This document shows positions 7,107 to 13,451 of a DNA stretch of 14,021 nt, piece by piece. The translations under genes and the position numbers were made by a program. Below the pieces are notes generated by a model. That model saw nothing but the letters and a program-made list of their open reading frames with translations, searched no databases and was not told where the DNA came from. The stretch comes from CAZWRN01 sp964636275 (lineage in GTDB: Bacteria > Patescibacteriota > Microgenomatia > Daviesbacterales > UBA10151), in the NCBI GenBank assembly GCA_964636275.1, contig CAZWRN010000027.1:1-14021 (forward strand), written 5' to 3'. Numbering within the stretch: the first letter of the stretch is position 1; every line of letters starts with the position of its first letter.

Positions 7107-7502
7107 TTAGTCTGGACCTGCCAGGTCTGCTGGATCGACGTCGTCTCCTTCCAGATTGTCACAGTCAGCATTGTATTCATCATCACAAAGAGCCGGATCA
7201 TTTGGATCAACCGGGATCGGAGAGGCTATTACAACACCCCCAATTGAATCATCCCCTGAAGATGATCCAGTCATTTTTCCGCCAAAAGACTGGGTTGCAA
7301 TCAAAATCAATACCCCGGCCAGAAAAATACCAGAAATAGCTAGAAACACTAAGGGGGCAACACCCAGCTGATTGGAGATACGTGACACGAGATATGAGAC
7401 ACGAGAATTACTTCGTGATGCATGTTGCGTTTTGCGTGTTACATTCTTTCTTTTCATAAGGCAGCGATTAGAAATCATAAGCGAAGCTTTCATGCTCCGC
7501 AT
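7107..7502 (-). CDS. Small pilin-like protein
   Basis: 131 residues from the ATG at 7502; internal ATGs at 7493, 7478 and 7457 are also possible and none has a convincing ribosome site. The pattern is a long basic leader, then NQLGVAPLVFLAISGIFL: a G|V prepilin-like cleavage point and about 20 hydrophobic residues, then a short acidic tail with two cysteines (CDDEYNADC) and many Asp. The +5 Glu typical of type IV pilins is absent. The leader TRKTQHASRSN...SYLVSRISN is encoded by a 7-bp tandem repeat (7386-7441), so it is repeat-derived. The same leader-plus-hydrophobic plan occurs in the genes at 8484, 8727 and 9074. A minor pilin or surface peptide is likely; exact family unknown. Confidence 0.6.
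   Translation of the reverse strand: MRSMKASLMISNRCLMKRKNVTRKTQHASRSNSRVSYLVSRISNQLGVAPLVFLAISGIFLAGVLILIATQSFGGKMTGSSSGDDSIGGVVIASPIPVDPNDPALCDDEYNADCDNLEGDDVDPADLAGPD
7386..7441. repeat. Heptad repeat block inside a pilin-like leader
   Basis: Eight 7-bp units in register: CACGAGA (7386, 7400) with TATGAGA between, then ATTACTT, CGTGATG, CATGTTG, CGTTTTG, CGTGTTA. Clearly related to 8995-9057, sharing TTACTTCGTG. It lies wholly within coding sequence. Confidence 0.7.
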
Positions 7503-7592
7503 ATAAAGTCAAAAGTATAAATTATAAAACTAAGTTTTTACTTTTTGCGTGTTTGCCTAAGTTTTATACTTTATCATTTATACTTTATAATT
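7502..7592. repeat. Facing heptad repeat blocks, TATACTT family
   Basis: Units TATAAAG, TCAAAAG, TATAAAT, TATAAAA (7502-7529) face TATACTT, TATCATT, TATACTT, TATAATT (7565-7592). An imperfect stem can form across the gap. This fills the space between the pilin-like gene at 7107 and the secreted protein gene at 7593. Confidence 0.6.
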
Positions 7593-8312
7593 TTATTTCA
7601 GATCCAACTTCTCCATCAGTTCCTGAATATTGGTCTGAGGAGGTAAATTGGCGATATTTAGCTCTGGCCTGGCCAGATCTTGCGGAGTGAGTTTGACATA
7701 ATGACCATTTGAAGCTCGGACTCGAAGCTTACGTTTACCTTCGCCATCTGCACATAGATACACAGTCGTCTCCCCAGTGCGTCCGGTCTCTTTAGGATTT
7801 TTTGGATTAACCATACCTGGTTGAGTTGCCAGCCAATAGTAGAGATCTGGATTGGAAATACCACGAGCTTCTAGAACCGGTTTGACACCCATGTCGGCTT
7901 TAACGCAGATATTTTTCTTGCCATTTAAAAGCTCTTGGTATTTCATTAGCCGGTAAAAACCGCGAACTTTTTTGTAATGTCGATAGATCTGGTTATCACA
8001 GTCTTTTCGTTGTTGTTGGGTTTGTTGCTCCAGATCGACTCTACATCTGTCGCCTTCGACTACACTTACTTCCAATTGAGTCAGATATTTCTTATAAAGA
8101 TCATTTGCCTCAGGATAATTGGCGAGCCAGGTAAAACGATCTGCAGTCCGTTGGTATTCTTTCAAAGCATTAAGTCTTCGCTGAGTAAAACTCAAACTAT
8201 CAGAAGTCGCTTGAGCGTAAATATGTGAAGAAAAGAGTAAATAAGCGATAAATGCTAGGACTCCGATAAAAGTCCAGTAGGTAAGAGTAGATGAGATAAT
8301 TTTTTGCTTCAT
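7593..8312 (-). CDS. Secreted protein with C-VKADM Cys motif
   Basis: 239 residues. A Sec-type signal peptide covers about 1-35 (basic start, hydrophobic 11-28, cleavage near IYAQA). The mature part is helical and charged up to about residue 130, with C90 and C105. It ends in a domain with ICVKADMGV (135-143), VYLC (184-187) and KLRVRASNGHYVKLTPQDL (195-213). The same arrangement, CVKVDMAV, LFMC, QVRDDQGKLQ, occurs at 430-490 of the large pilin-like protein at 9074, so the two share an undescribed Cys-paired module. Located mid-cluster among pilin-like genes; probably works with them outside the cell. GACAAT ends six bases before the ATG, suggesting a leaderless mRNA. Function unknown. Confidence 0.75.
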   Translation of the reverse strand: MKQKIISSTLTYWTFIGVLAFIAYLLFSSHIYAQATSDSLSFTQRRLNALKEYQRTADRFTWLANYPEANDLYKKYLTQLEVSVVEGDRCRVDLEQQTQQQRKDCDNQIYRHYKKVRGFYRLMKYQELLNGKKNICVKADMGVKPVLEARGISNPDLYYWLATQPGMVNPKNPKETGRTGETTVYLCADGEGKRKLRVRASNGHYVKLTPQDLARPELNIANLPPQTNIQELMEKLDLK

Positions 8313-8318
8313 AAGTTA

Positions 8319-8324
8319 ATTGTC
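8319..8324 (-). promoter_or_regulatory. -10 hexamer of the secreted-protein gene
   Basis: GACAAT on the minus strand (four of six consensus positions), six bases before the ATG at 8312. There is no good -35, so on its own this is weak; it gains weight from identical geometry at other genes here. Confidence 0.35.
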
Positions 8325-8391
8325 CCTAAGCTTAACATGAGAGATTAACTTTCAAGCCTTGCTTATGTATTAAAGGTAGCAAGAAAATAAT

Positions 8392-8489
8392 CAAGATACA
8401 AGAAACAAGTATCCAAACTAGAAGTGAGAAATTTGATTTTCATATCCAACTTCCATATTTGTATCTTGGAATTTGTTTCTTGGTTATTG
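8392..8489. repeat. Facing heptad repeat blocks, CAAGATA family
   Basis: CAAGATA, CAAGAAA, CAAGTAT, CCAAACT (8392-8419) face ATATTTG, TATCTTG, GAATTTG, TTTCTTG, GTTATTG (8455-8489). CAAGATACAA and CAAGAAACAA each have an exact complement in the opposite block. The right block runs into the 3' end of the pilin-like gene at 8484. Confidence 0.6.
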
Positions 8490-8720
8490 ATCTACAAAAT
8501 CCGTACCTTCATCTTGGTCGTAACAGTCAAATCTGGTATTGCTACCAACACATTTATTACCGGTAGCATTGAGAGGGATTTCTTGTCCGGCTTTAGTAAA
8601 TGTTTTCGCAAACTGACCTATCTCCCAACCGATAAATAACACTAGAACAAATAAAATTAGCAACATCATCGAGGACACTCCTGCCTGTGAGCTGAAAGCT
8701 GGTAGCTTAAATTTGAACAT
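8484..8720 (-). CDS. Small pilin-like protein
   Basis: 78 residues: a short basic leader (MFKFKLPAFSSQAG), a G|V prepilin-type junction, a hydrophobic segment (about 16-33, MMLLILFVLVLFIGW), and a short polar domain ending in KCVGSNTRFDCYDQDEG, with two cysteines and an acidic end. The +5 Glu of true type IV pilins is missing. The first codons resemble those of the large pilin-like gene at 9074 (both encode KLPAFS) and come from a 7-bp repeat of the AGCTGAA family (units at 8686, 8693, 8700). It begins six bases after the stop of the preceding gene, so the two are likely co-transcribed. No recognised family. Confidence 0.65.
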   Translation of the reverse strand: MFKFKLPAFSSQAGVSSMMLLILFVLVLFIGWEIGQFAKTFTKAGQEIPLNATGNKCVGSNTRFDCYDQDEGTDFVDQ

Positions 8721-8726
8721 ACGTCA

Positions 8727-9077
8727 TTATTCTTTGTTAGCGCCTTCTACAAGTAGATTAAATTGCTCCTCGTTGAGGTTAAGACTTTTCATAATAGTCC
8801 CTTTATTACGCAAATAAAGCAGCTGTTTTTCTGAGTACTGCTGCATTGGATCATCAGAGCTCATTGGCGTTGGTTGGGGTGTCGGGAAGATAGTTTGCCG
8901 GATTTGTGGAGTAGTCAAAACAACTGCCCCAATAATAACTACTGTTACTATTCCAATCACAGCCAGTAATCCAACCCCTTGTTGATTCAAATTCGAGATA
9001 CGAGATACGAGACACGCAAAAAGAGGATTACTTCGTGTTGCGTGTTGCGTATTGCGTGTGACTTGGCTGTATCTCAT
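8727..9077 (-). CDS. Small pilin-like protein
   Basis: 116 residues from the ATG at 9077, chosen because it overlaps the TGA of the upstream gene as ATGA, a usual coupling arrangement. Two more ATGs (9083, 9104) lie further inside that gene. A long basic leader (TRNTQHATRSN..., then SRISN) is followed by NQQGVGLLAVIGIVTVVI: a prepilin-like G|V junction and a ~20-residue hydrophobic helix without Glu5. The short external part has a Pro/Thr stretch (FPTPQPTPM) and a helical C-terminus (LNLNEEQFNLLVEGANKE), and no cysteines. Most of the leader is encoded by nine consecutive 7-bp repeat units (8995-9057). Likely a minor pilin-type component; function unknown. Confidence 0.62.
   Translation of the reverse strand: MRYSQVTRNTQHATRSNPLFACLVSRISNLNQQGVGLLAVIGIVTVVIIGAVVLTTPQIRQTIFPTPQPTPMSSDDPMQQYSEKQLLYLRNKGTIMKSLNLNEEQFNLLVEGANKE
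8995..9057. repeat. Nine heptad units inside a pilin-like leader
   Basis: Units begin at 8995, 9002, 9009 (GAGATAC, GAGATAC, GAGACAC), then GCAAAAA, GAGGATT, ACTTCGT, and at 9037, 9044, 9051 GTTGCGT, GTTGCGT, ATTGCGT. The register is unbroken for 63 bases. It is homologous to 7386-7441; related words occur near 4035 and 13305. Confidence 0.75.
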
Positions 9078-10945
9078 TGGCATTTTGATGTTCCTGGATT
9101 GCACTGACCGGATTTACATTCAGAATTTTTCTCGCAGGTTGCTCCTTTCGCTAGATTTTTTTTGGCTGGGGTAGCTGGGTCCGATGTTTTTTGAGTACTA
9201 GTAGTTGGTTTTTTACCATCACAGCTATATACACTGGTATTACCTTTTTGATAGCACACTCCACCAGCCGGGAAGCTGGAGCAATTGTTATGACAATTTA
9301 TGATCCCAACCTCTTTCCACTCATTTGAATTTGAAGAGGAGACTGCCGAAGAGCTATATGATGGTTGATTGGCCAGTTTTGCGGCGTTATTTCGACGGGT
9401 GATCAGATCTTCGGGGATGCTACTGGCATTTGTTTGGCCTGTTTTTAGATTGAGCTTGTCCAATGAACTTTGTGAAACATTTTGCAGTTTTCCCTGGTCG
9501 TCCCTGACTTGCCAGATAATTACTCCATCCTTGGCGCCATTTGAGCTTTCTCGGCCTCGACACATAAATAATCTAGAAGCTTGCCCTCCTGAAGCTGGCG
9601 TCACTTCGATTAAAGAATTGGATGTGTTGTTGCCTACTGCCATATCAACTTTAACACAGGTTTCTGGAACACCCGCAGCCACAGCATCAAACAATGCTAC
9701 TCGTGAGGCGGCGACAGCGATATCATTGGCAGCCTGAGCCTCAGCATCGCAGGCATCACTTAGAGGTTTATCGTTTCCGGTATAGCAGGTGGTAGCTTTG
9801 GCTGCCGCTTCGGTAATCAGATTTTGTGCTCGATTTATCTCAGCAGTGATAGTGCTATTGGCCCCACCACTTTTATTGATTACTGTCGCCATCTCATTTA
9901 CGAGGTCATTCCTTTGGGAACTTTGTGCATTCACTTTCGCCCGAAGATCAGTTGACGAGCTTTGTTTAGCCTCCGGAGTGGCGGGATTTGGATTACCACC
10001 TTGAGCAATTGTTTCTTTGATAGTGGCAACAGCTTTAGTATTTTCAGCTTTCCTTTTTTCATCCCCAACTTCTTTATTATCAGTTTGAACCAATTTCATA
10101 CAACGGGGAGCCTGACCATTATTAAAGCCATAACACCAGTTTGAGGTCTTCGGATCAACAGCACCTTCGGAACTATTTTGCGCACAGTCGCTGTTGCTTT
10201 TACAGACCTGGTTGCAATAGGCGATCCAGGTGTAACCATCTTTATAGACCTGAGCCCCATCGCGGCAGTCCCCTTGGTCATACTGAGAATTACCCCCACT
10301 GCTAGATTGATTTCCGGGAGCTGAAGTCCCTCCTGTGCTAGCTGATGCGCTGTAACATTTGTCGTCTCTCCATTGCCCGCCAGTCTTTTTACATTCCTCT
10401 TCATTGTTATCGGAATTAATAATGGTATTACCTCCGCAAGTTCGGTCTGTACAGGCCCAACCATCACCGGAAATACTGCAGTCTGGATTTCGTTTCCAGG
10501 CTTTATAACAAACTTTCCCGTCTCGGCAAGTAGATTCTCCACTGGTGACTTCGTCAGTCCATTTATCTTCTTGGCAGCTTTGATTGTTTTGGTCTTCACT
10601 TGAGGTGCAATTTTTTGAATTTTCCAGCCATTGGTTTTCATCACCAGCATTGTCACTTGCCCCACTAGGATCTTCTTTGTCACCAATAAATTCCCAGCTT
10701 CCGCTGCATTCTCCACGACTGATTCCTTCAGCATTTGGAGAAATATTGGTCCGATTTTGCACAACAAAGGTAGTTACGGCTACTCCAACTAAAAGCAGCG
10801 CAATGACCGCCAGCTGACCGAAACCACTTTGAGAGTTGGTAGTGAGTAGGTGGTAGTGAGTAGAAAGAAAAATGTGCACTTTTTTTGTCAGATTATTTCT
10901 GGCAGAAGACTGAAAGCTGAAAGCTGGAAGCTTAAATAAGGGCAT
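9074..10945 (-). CDS. Large Cys-rich pilin-like surface protein
   Basis: 623 residues, first gene of the minus-strand surface cluster. A 41-residue leader ends in NSQSG|FGQLAVIALLLVG, a prepilin-like G|F junction with a hydrophobic helix (42-62) but Gln/Leu instead of Glu at +5. Residues 75-285 are Cys-rich (more than 15 Cys) with Gly/Ser/Asn spacers, fit for a disulfide-bonded extracellular domain. Residues about 290-425 are Ala-rich and helical, probably coiled. Residues 430-490 (CVKVDMAV, LFMC, QVRDDQGKLQ) match the C-terminal module of the secreted protein at 7593. After a Ser-rich stretch, a second Cys region ends in CEKNSECKSGQC, a small knot-like repeat seen in many extracellular proteins. 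Two heptad arrays encode part of the leader. The promoter abuts the ATG. Could be a tip adhesin or major surface pilin; no named family recognised. Confidence 0.78.
   Translation of the reverse strand: MPLFKLPAFSFQSSARNNLTKKVHIFLSTHYHLLTTNSQSGFGQLAVIALLLVGVAVTTFVVQNRTNISPNAEGISRGECSGSWEFIGDKEDPSGASDNAGDENQWLENSKNCTSSEDQNNQSCQEDKWTDEVTSGESTCRDGKVCYKAWKRNPDCSISGDGWACTDRTCGGNTIINSDNNEEECKKTGGQWRDDKCYSASASTGGTSAPGNQSSSGGNSQYDQGDCRDGAQVYKDGYTWIAYCNQVCKSNSDCAQNSSEGAVDPKTSNWCYGFNNGQAPRCMKLVQTDNKEVGDEKRKAENTKAVATIKETIAQGGNPNPATPEAKQSSSTDLRAKVNAQSSQRNDLVNEMATVINKSGGANSTITAEINRAQNLITEAAAKATTCYTGNDKPLSDACDAEAQAANDIAVAASRVALFDAVAAGVPETCVKVDMAVGNNTSNSLIEVTPASGGQASRLFMCRGRESSNGAKDGVIIWQVRDDQGKLQNVSQSSLDKLNLKTGQTNASSIPEDLITRRNNAAKLANQPSYSSSAVSSSNSNEWKEVGIINCHNNCSSFPAGGVCYQKGNTSVYSCDGKKPTTSTQKTSDPATPAKKNLAKGATCEKNSECKSGQCNPGTSKCQ
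10836..10863. repeat. Heptad repeat NNNGTAG inside leader of the large pilin-like gene
   Basis: Four units, TTGGTAG, TGAGTAG, GTGGTAG, TGAGTAG, encode LSTHYHLLTTN of the leader on the minus strand. The same units recur outside genes at 11303-11330 and 13883-13917. Confidence 0.7.
10907..10934. repeat. Heptad repeat AAGCTGA at start of the large pilin-like gene
   Basis: Four units, AGACTGA, AAGCTGA, AAGCTGG, AAGCTTA, encode KLPAFSFQS near the N-terminus. The same family occurs at 8686-8706, in another pilin-like gene, and at 13833-13860, outside genes. Confidence 0.65.
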
Positions 10946-10951
10946 ACCTTA

Positions 10952-10980
10952 ACGATATAAATTCCTTATATATATGTCAA
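10952..10980 (-). promoter_or_regulatory. Promoter of the surface gene cluster, predicted leaderless
   Basis: Minus strand: perfect TTGACA (10980-10975), 17-bp spacer, TATCGT (10957-10952), six bases, then the ATG at 10945. The +1 position falls on the A of the ATG. The TAAGG next to the start is too close to act as a Shine-Dalgarno sequence. Confidence 0.6.
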
Positions 10981-10987
10981 CCAATCG

Positions 10988-11073
10988 GATGAGATCAGAT
11001 AGATCTGATAGATCGGATAGCTGAGCTTGATGCTTTTGCATTAGATCGGATTTGATTTTTTTCTGATCTCATC
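10988..11073. repeat. Inverted repeat and GATCAGA-type repeats in divergent gap
   Basis: GATGAGATCAGA (10988-10999) has an exact 12-base complement at 11062-11073. Between them are several GATC-rich words (AGATCTGATAGATCGG) loosely phased near 7 bp. The element lies between the divergent surface cluster and the small membrane protein. Confidence 0.5.
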
Positions 11074-11105
11074 TGAACTCTTCCGATCTTATCCAATTTC
11101 TCCAA

Positions 11106-11291
11106 TTGACAGCCTATACAACAGGTGGTACCGTTAAATACGTGCCCAAAACTCCAATAAAAAACGAAAAACATAGTATATTGATCGTGGTCTCCCTGAT
11201 AATTGTGCTCGCTGCTGCTGCCACTATCGTCTATCTGAGTACACCCGACATTGAAAGCACCCATTTCGCCCAAACGAATACCCAGAGTTAA
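11106..11291 (+). CDS. Small single-pass membrane protein
   Basis: 61 residues from a TTG start at 11106; no in-frame ATG exists between the upstream stop and this point. A polar, basic N-terminus (KYVPKTPIKNEKH) is followed by one hydrophobic segment (about 25-45) and a short polar C-terminus. This inside-positive layout looks like a real membrane peptide rather than chance. No ribosome site or good promoter is seen. It is divergent from the surface cluster. Family and function unknown. Confidence 0.45.
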   Translation: MTAYTTGGTVKYVPKTPIKNEKHSILIVVSLIIVLAAAATIVYLSTPDIESTHFAQTNTQS

Positions 11292-11302
11292 TTCATAGAA
11301 AG

Positions 11303-11330
11303 TTTGTAGGTTGTAGGTGGTAGGGTGTAG
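11303..11330. repeat. Heptad repeat block NNNGTAG
   Basis: Four units in register: TTTGTAG, GTTGTAG, GTGGTAG, GGTGTAG. Between the small membrane protein gene and the YbaK-type gene. Confidence 0.65.
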
Positions 11331-11425
11331 CAGCTGGTAGCGTCGTAAGTTGTGGAGGATGGGTTCTTATTTCTTCATCCGTATTTCCATACTGGCATCT
11401 ATATCTTATAACTTTCAGCTATCCT

Positions 11426-11434
11426 TGTTATAAT
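11426..11434 (+). promoter_or_regulatory. Extended -10 promoter, leaderless YbaK-type gene
   Basis: TGTTATAAT: an extended -10 with a perfect TATAAT (11429-11434), exactly six bases before the ATG at 11441, so +1 falls on the start codon. There is no Shine-Dalgarno sequence. Confidence 0.6.
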
Positions 11435-11440
11435 CCAGCA

Positions 11441-11989
11441 ATGCAGCACACCGTTGGACTACTTATTTTTGGATCTGCTATTGACCACCTAGAATGGCTA
11501 GCCATTCCTGTTCAAAACCTGATCAAAAATTGGCAGGGGAAAACACCGGTTGAAGAAATATTAGCCACCCAAATTGATCCAGATTTTGCTGGTAGTGCTG
11601 AATTTTGCGAAAAATATGGAGTTCAACCGAATGAAGGAGCCAACTGTATTATTGTGAAAGGTAAAAGAGGCGATGTGGTCAAATACGCGGCTTGTTTAGT
11701 TCCTGTAGACAAAAGAGCCGATGTTAATAAAACCGTCAAAAAATTTTTGGATGTACGCGATATATCATTTGCCCCCATGGATTTTGCCGTTGAAGCCAGT
11801 GGAATGGAATATGGATCAATTACCGTAGTTGGCTTGCCTGCCGACTGGCCAATATTGATCGACAAAAGTTTGGTGGAAAAGGATTACTTAGTCGTAGGAG
11901 GTGGTCTGAGAAGTGCCAAACTTTTGATTCCAGGTAAAGCCCTAGCCGAACTCCCAAATGCCTTTGTTGTAGAAAATTTGGGGAAATAA
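11441..11989 (+). CDS. YbaK/ProX-type aminoacyl-tRNA deacylase
   Basis: 182 residues. The YbaK/Cys-tRNA(Pro)-deacylase fold is visible: CIIVKGKRGDVVKYAACLVP (69-88) holds the conserved Lys strand (Lys73), followed by KFLDVRDISFAP, EYGSITVVGLP (123-133), a PILIDKSL segment (137-144), YLVVGGGLRSAKLLI (149-163) and an NAFVVENL ending (173-180). Family members hydrolyse mischarged tRNAs in trans, and length is typical. The N-terminal ~50 residues are less conserved. Substrate amino acid not deducible. The gene is leaderless by prediction and converges on the metallopeptidase gene with a 30-base gap and no terminator hairpin. Confidence 0.85.
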   Translation: MQHTVGLLIFGSAIDHLEWLAIPVQNLIKNWQGKTPVEEILATQIDPDFAGSAEFCEKYGVQPNEGANCIIVKGKRGDVVKYAACLVPVDKRADVNKTVKKFLDVRDISFAPMDFAVEASGMEYGSITVVGLPADWPILIDKSLVEKDYLVVGGGLRSAKLLIPGKALAELPNAFVVENLGK

Positions 11990-12019
11990 TTCGATTCCAA
12001 GTTATCAAGGAGCATGGCA

Positions 12020-12928
12020 TTAAGCAGCTGCTTTAAATATTAATCTGCCTAATTGTTGGGGATTGCCGGTTTTGATAGCTGCCTGATAATCTGCGTTATC
12101 TCTACTTATTCTTACAGATTTATTTCGATCAATCTTACCAATAAATTCACTGACAGCTTTTAAGCCGTGATTCATATTTCTTGATTTTGGTGGACCAGCA
12201 GATTCTTTATAAATATTATGCATAATTTTGAAAAGTCCTTCCTGATAGTGACTAATATCAGTGCCTCCAAAATCGCGTTCAGCTAGGTCAAACATTCTTT
12301 TTCTACTTTCTTTTTCAAGCGTCTCTACATCCGCTGGGCTGAGATCAAGTAGTCCTGGATTTCGTTTTACTAAATCAACCATTAGTAACTCCATAAGTGA
12401 AGCAAATCCTTCATTTAAGGCTGGATCAATTAAATTATTTCCAGTTTCTGGGCTTACTACATTACTATCAAAATAAACCTTAGAGTCAAAAGATGTAATT
12501 TGATCAAATATCGCATGACTCATTTCATGCGATATTACCTCTATATCAAAAAGCTTTCTTTTAACTTCTTTTGGATATGGTGCAATCCCTAAAATTAGAT
12601 CTTCTGGCGCAAGAGTACTAGAATCTTTGACCCCATAAGACAATTCTAGTTTTTTATCCATTGGGTCGTATAAACCATTTCCGGCGAGGGGTATCTCTTC
12701 AGTTCCATTTTCAGTAATCCTTTTGTGGAGATTAGGGGGGCCTATTTTAATACCAGCAAGCTTTGGATCTTTATACACTTCAGGAAAGTGAGTTGCATAA
12801 ATTTGATTAATGTTTTCGTAAAGCGATTTTAAATAAGCACCTTCTTTCCCTTTAGGAACTTCTAAATCTCTAGTTGAAATACTTCTTATATCCTCTTCGA
12901 GGATTGCAGAATTTGCTTGTTCGCTCAT
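12020..12928 (-). CDS. Predicted zinc metallopeptidase (HEXXH...NEGFA)
   Basis: 302 residues, no signal peptide or membrane segment. VISHEMSHAIF (131-141) is a zincin HEXXH motif: His134 and His138 bind zinc and Glu135 is the catalytic base. LNEGFASLMELL (171-182) follows 34 residues later; NEGFA is the form in which gluzincins present the third ligand (Glu173). So this is probably an active, cytosolic gluzincin-like peptidase. Overall similarity to thermolysin or M1 aminopeptidases beyond these motifs is not evident, and it is short for M1. Around 80-100 (LAGNGLYDPMDKKLELSYG) it may contribute the substrate-binding edge strand. Transcribed from its own promoter. Substrate unknown. Confidence 0.75.
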   Translation of the reverse strand: MSEQANSAILEEDIRSISTRDLEVPKGKEGAYLKSLYENINQIYATHFPEVYKDPKLAGIKIGPPNLHKRITENGTEEIPLAGNGLYDPMDKKLELSYGVKDSSTLAPEDLILGIAPYPKEVKRKLFDIEVISHEMSHAIFDQITSFDSKVYFDSNVVSPETGNNLIDPALNEGFASLMELLMVDLVKRNPGLLDLSPADVETLEKESRKRMFDLAERDFGGTDISHYQEGLFKIMHNIYKESAGPPKSRNMNHGLKAVSEFIGKIDRNKSVRISRDNADYQAAIKTGNPQQLGRLIFKAAA

Positions 12929-12935
12929 TTAGCAT

Positions 12936-12964
12936 ATTATCTTGAAAAGCCGCATGTTTTACAA
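12936..12964 (-). promoter_or_regulatory. Promoter of metallopeptidase gene, near-leaderless
   Basis: Minus strand: TTGTAA (12964-12959), 17-bp spacer, GATAAT (12941-12936), seven bases, then the ATG at 12928. Predicted leader is 0-1 base. No Shine-Dalgarno sequence. Confidence 0.6.
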
Positions 12965-13163
12965 GTTTATAACTATATTTTGTCCCAATGCATAATTAGA
13001 TGCTGGACTCATTATTCTTAGGGAAATTCCCATAATAGATGTAGCCAGCCACAATCAGTTCACATGATTGTGGCCAGAATGACAATTCATGAGGATCAAC
13101 CTATACCCAATAACCTAAAACTATACCGGCATCCACACCCAACAACCTACTACCACTCCAATA
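12965..13163. other. Non-coding gap with one perfect hairpin
   Basis: No gene is seen in this stretch, which with the following promoter, leader and hairpin fills the 450 bases before tRNA-Ala. GCCACAATCA (13048-13057) pairs exactly with 13065-13074 across a 7-base loop. GGGAA/TTCCC flank a single base at 13021-13031. A CA-rich stretch (13100-13160) is loosely phased at 7 bp. No U-tract follows the hairpin. Confidence 0.5.
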
Positions 13164-13193
13164 TTGACTTTATGCCTAAAAGTTTGTTATTAT
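13164..13193 (+). promoter_or_regulatory. Likely promoter of the tRNA-Ala/23S unit
   Basis: TTGACT (13164-13169), 18-bp spacer, TGT then TATTAT (13188-13193): one mismatch in each hexamer plus an extended -10. Start predicted near 13200. No protein gene follows on this strand, so the transcript would lead into tRNA-Ala, about 180 bases downstream, and then 23S rRNA. Confidence 0.5.
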
Positions 13194-13238
13194 TACCGTC
13201 AATGTTGATCGCGAGAAACAACGCCATCTAAATCCCCA

Positions 13239-13271
13239 GCTTGGACCTCCAGGCTTGGAGGACTCTCAAGC
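13239..13271 (+). other. Leader hairpin upstream of tRNA-Ala
   Basis: CCTCCA (13246-13251) pairs exactly with TGGAGG (13256-13261) over a GGCT loop. GCTTG (13239-13243) pairs with CAAGC (13267-13271) outside it, with an internal loop between. It lies in the predicted leader of the tRNA/rRNA transcript and could be a processing site. Confidence 0.45.
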
Positions 13272-13378
13272 GTTGCATCCCTCAGTTTTTTAAATAGAAA
13301 TAAGCAATAAGAGACACGCAATACGTAATTGTGGGTTTCTTTTTTGTGTTGTGGGACAGGGCGTTTTGAATTTTTCAA

Positions 13379-13451
13379 GGGCCGATGGCTCAGTTGGTAG
13401 AGCATCTCATTTGCAATGAGAGGGTCCGGGGTTCGAATCCCCGTCGGTCCA
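13379..13451 (+). tRNA. tRNA-Ala (anticodon UGC)
   Basis: A complete 73-base cloverleaf. Acceptor GGGCCGA pairs with TCGGTCC, including the G3:U70 pair that marks alanine tRNAs. D-stem GCTC/GAGC with an 8-base loop; anticodon stem TCTCA/TGAGA with loop TTTGCAA (anticodon TGC); 5-base variable region GGGTC; T-arm CGGGG, TTCGAAT, CCCCG; discriminator A. The 3' end is followed by CAG, so CCA is not encoded and must be added. It is the only intact tRNA here and lies upstream of 23S rRNA, where tRNA-Ala often sits within rRNA operons. Confidence 0.97.

Noticed and set aside
9074..9077. UGA recoded as Gly or Trp, as in some CPR lineages
   Set aside because: UGA acts as a stop here in an ATGA overlap, and no gene contains in-frame UGA.
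10096..10767. 223-codon minus-strand ORF within the large pilin-like gene
   Set aside because: Same strand, different frame; it lacks any domain pattern and the overlapping frame has leader, membrane helix and ordered cysteines.
10995..11273. 92-codon minus-strand ORF
   Set aside because: Antisense to the small membrane protein, with a repeat-derived end (SSAIRSIRSI); no protein-like features.
13048..13074. Intrinsic terminator for the metallopeptidase or upstream genes
   Set aside because: The stem is perfect but no U-tract follows on either strand, and it lies upstream of, not after, the minus-strand gene.
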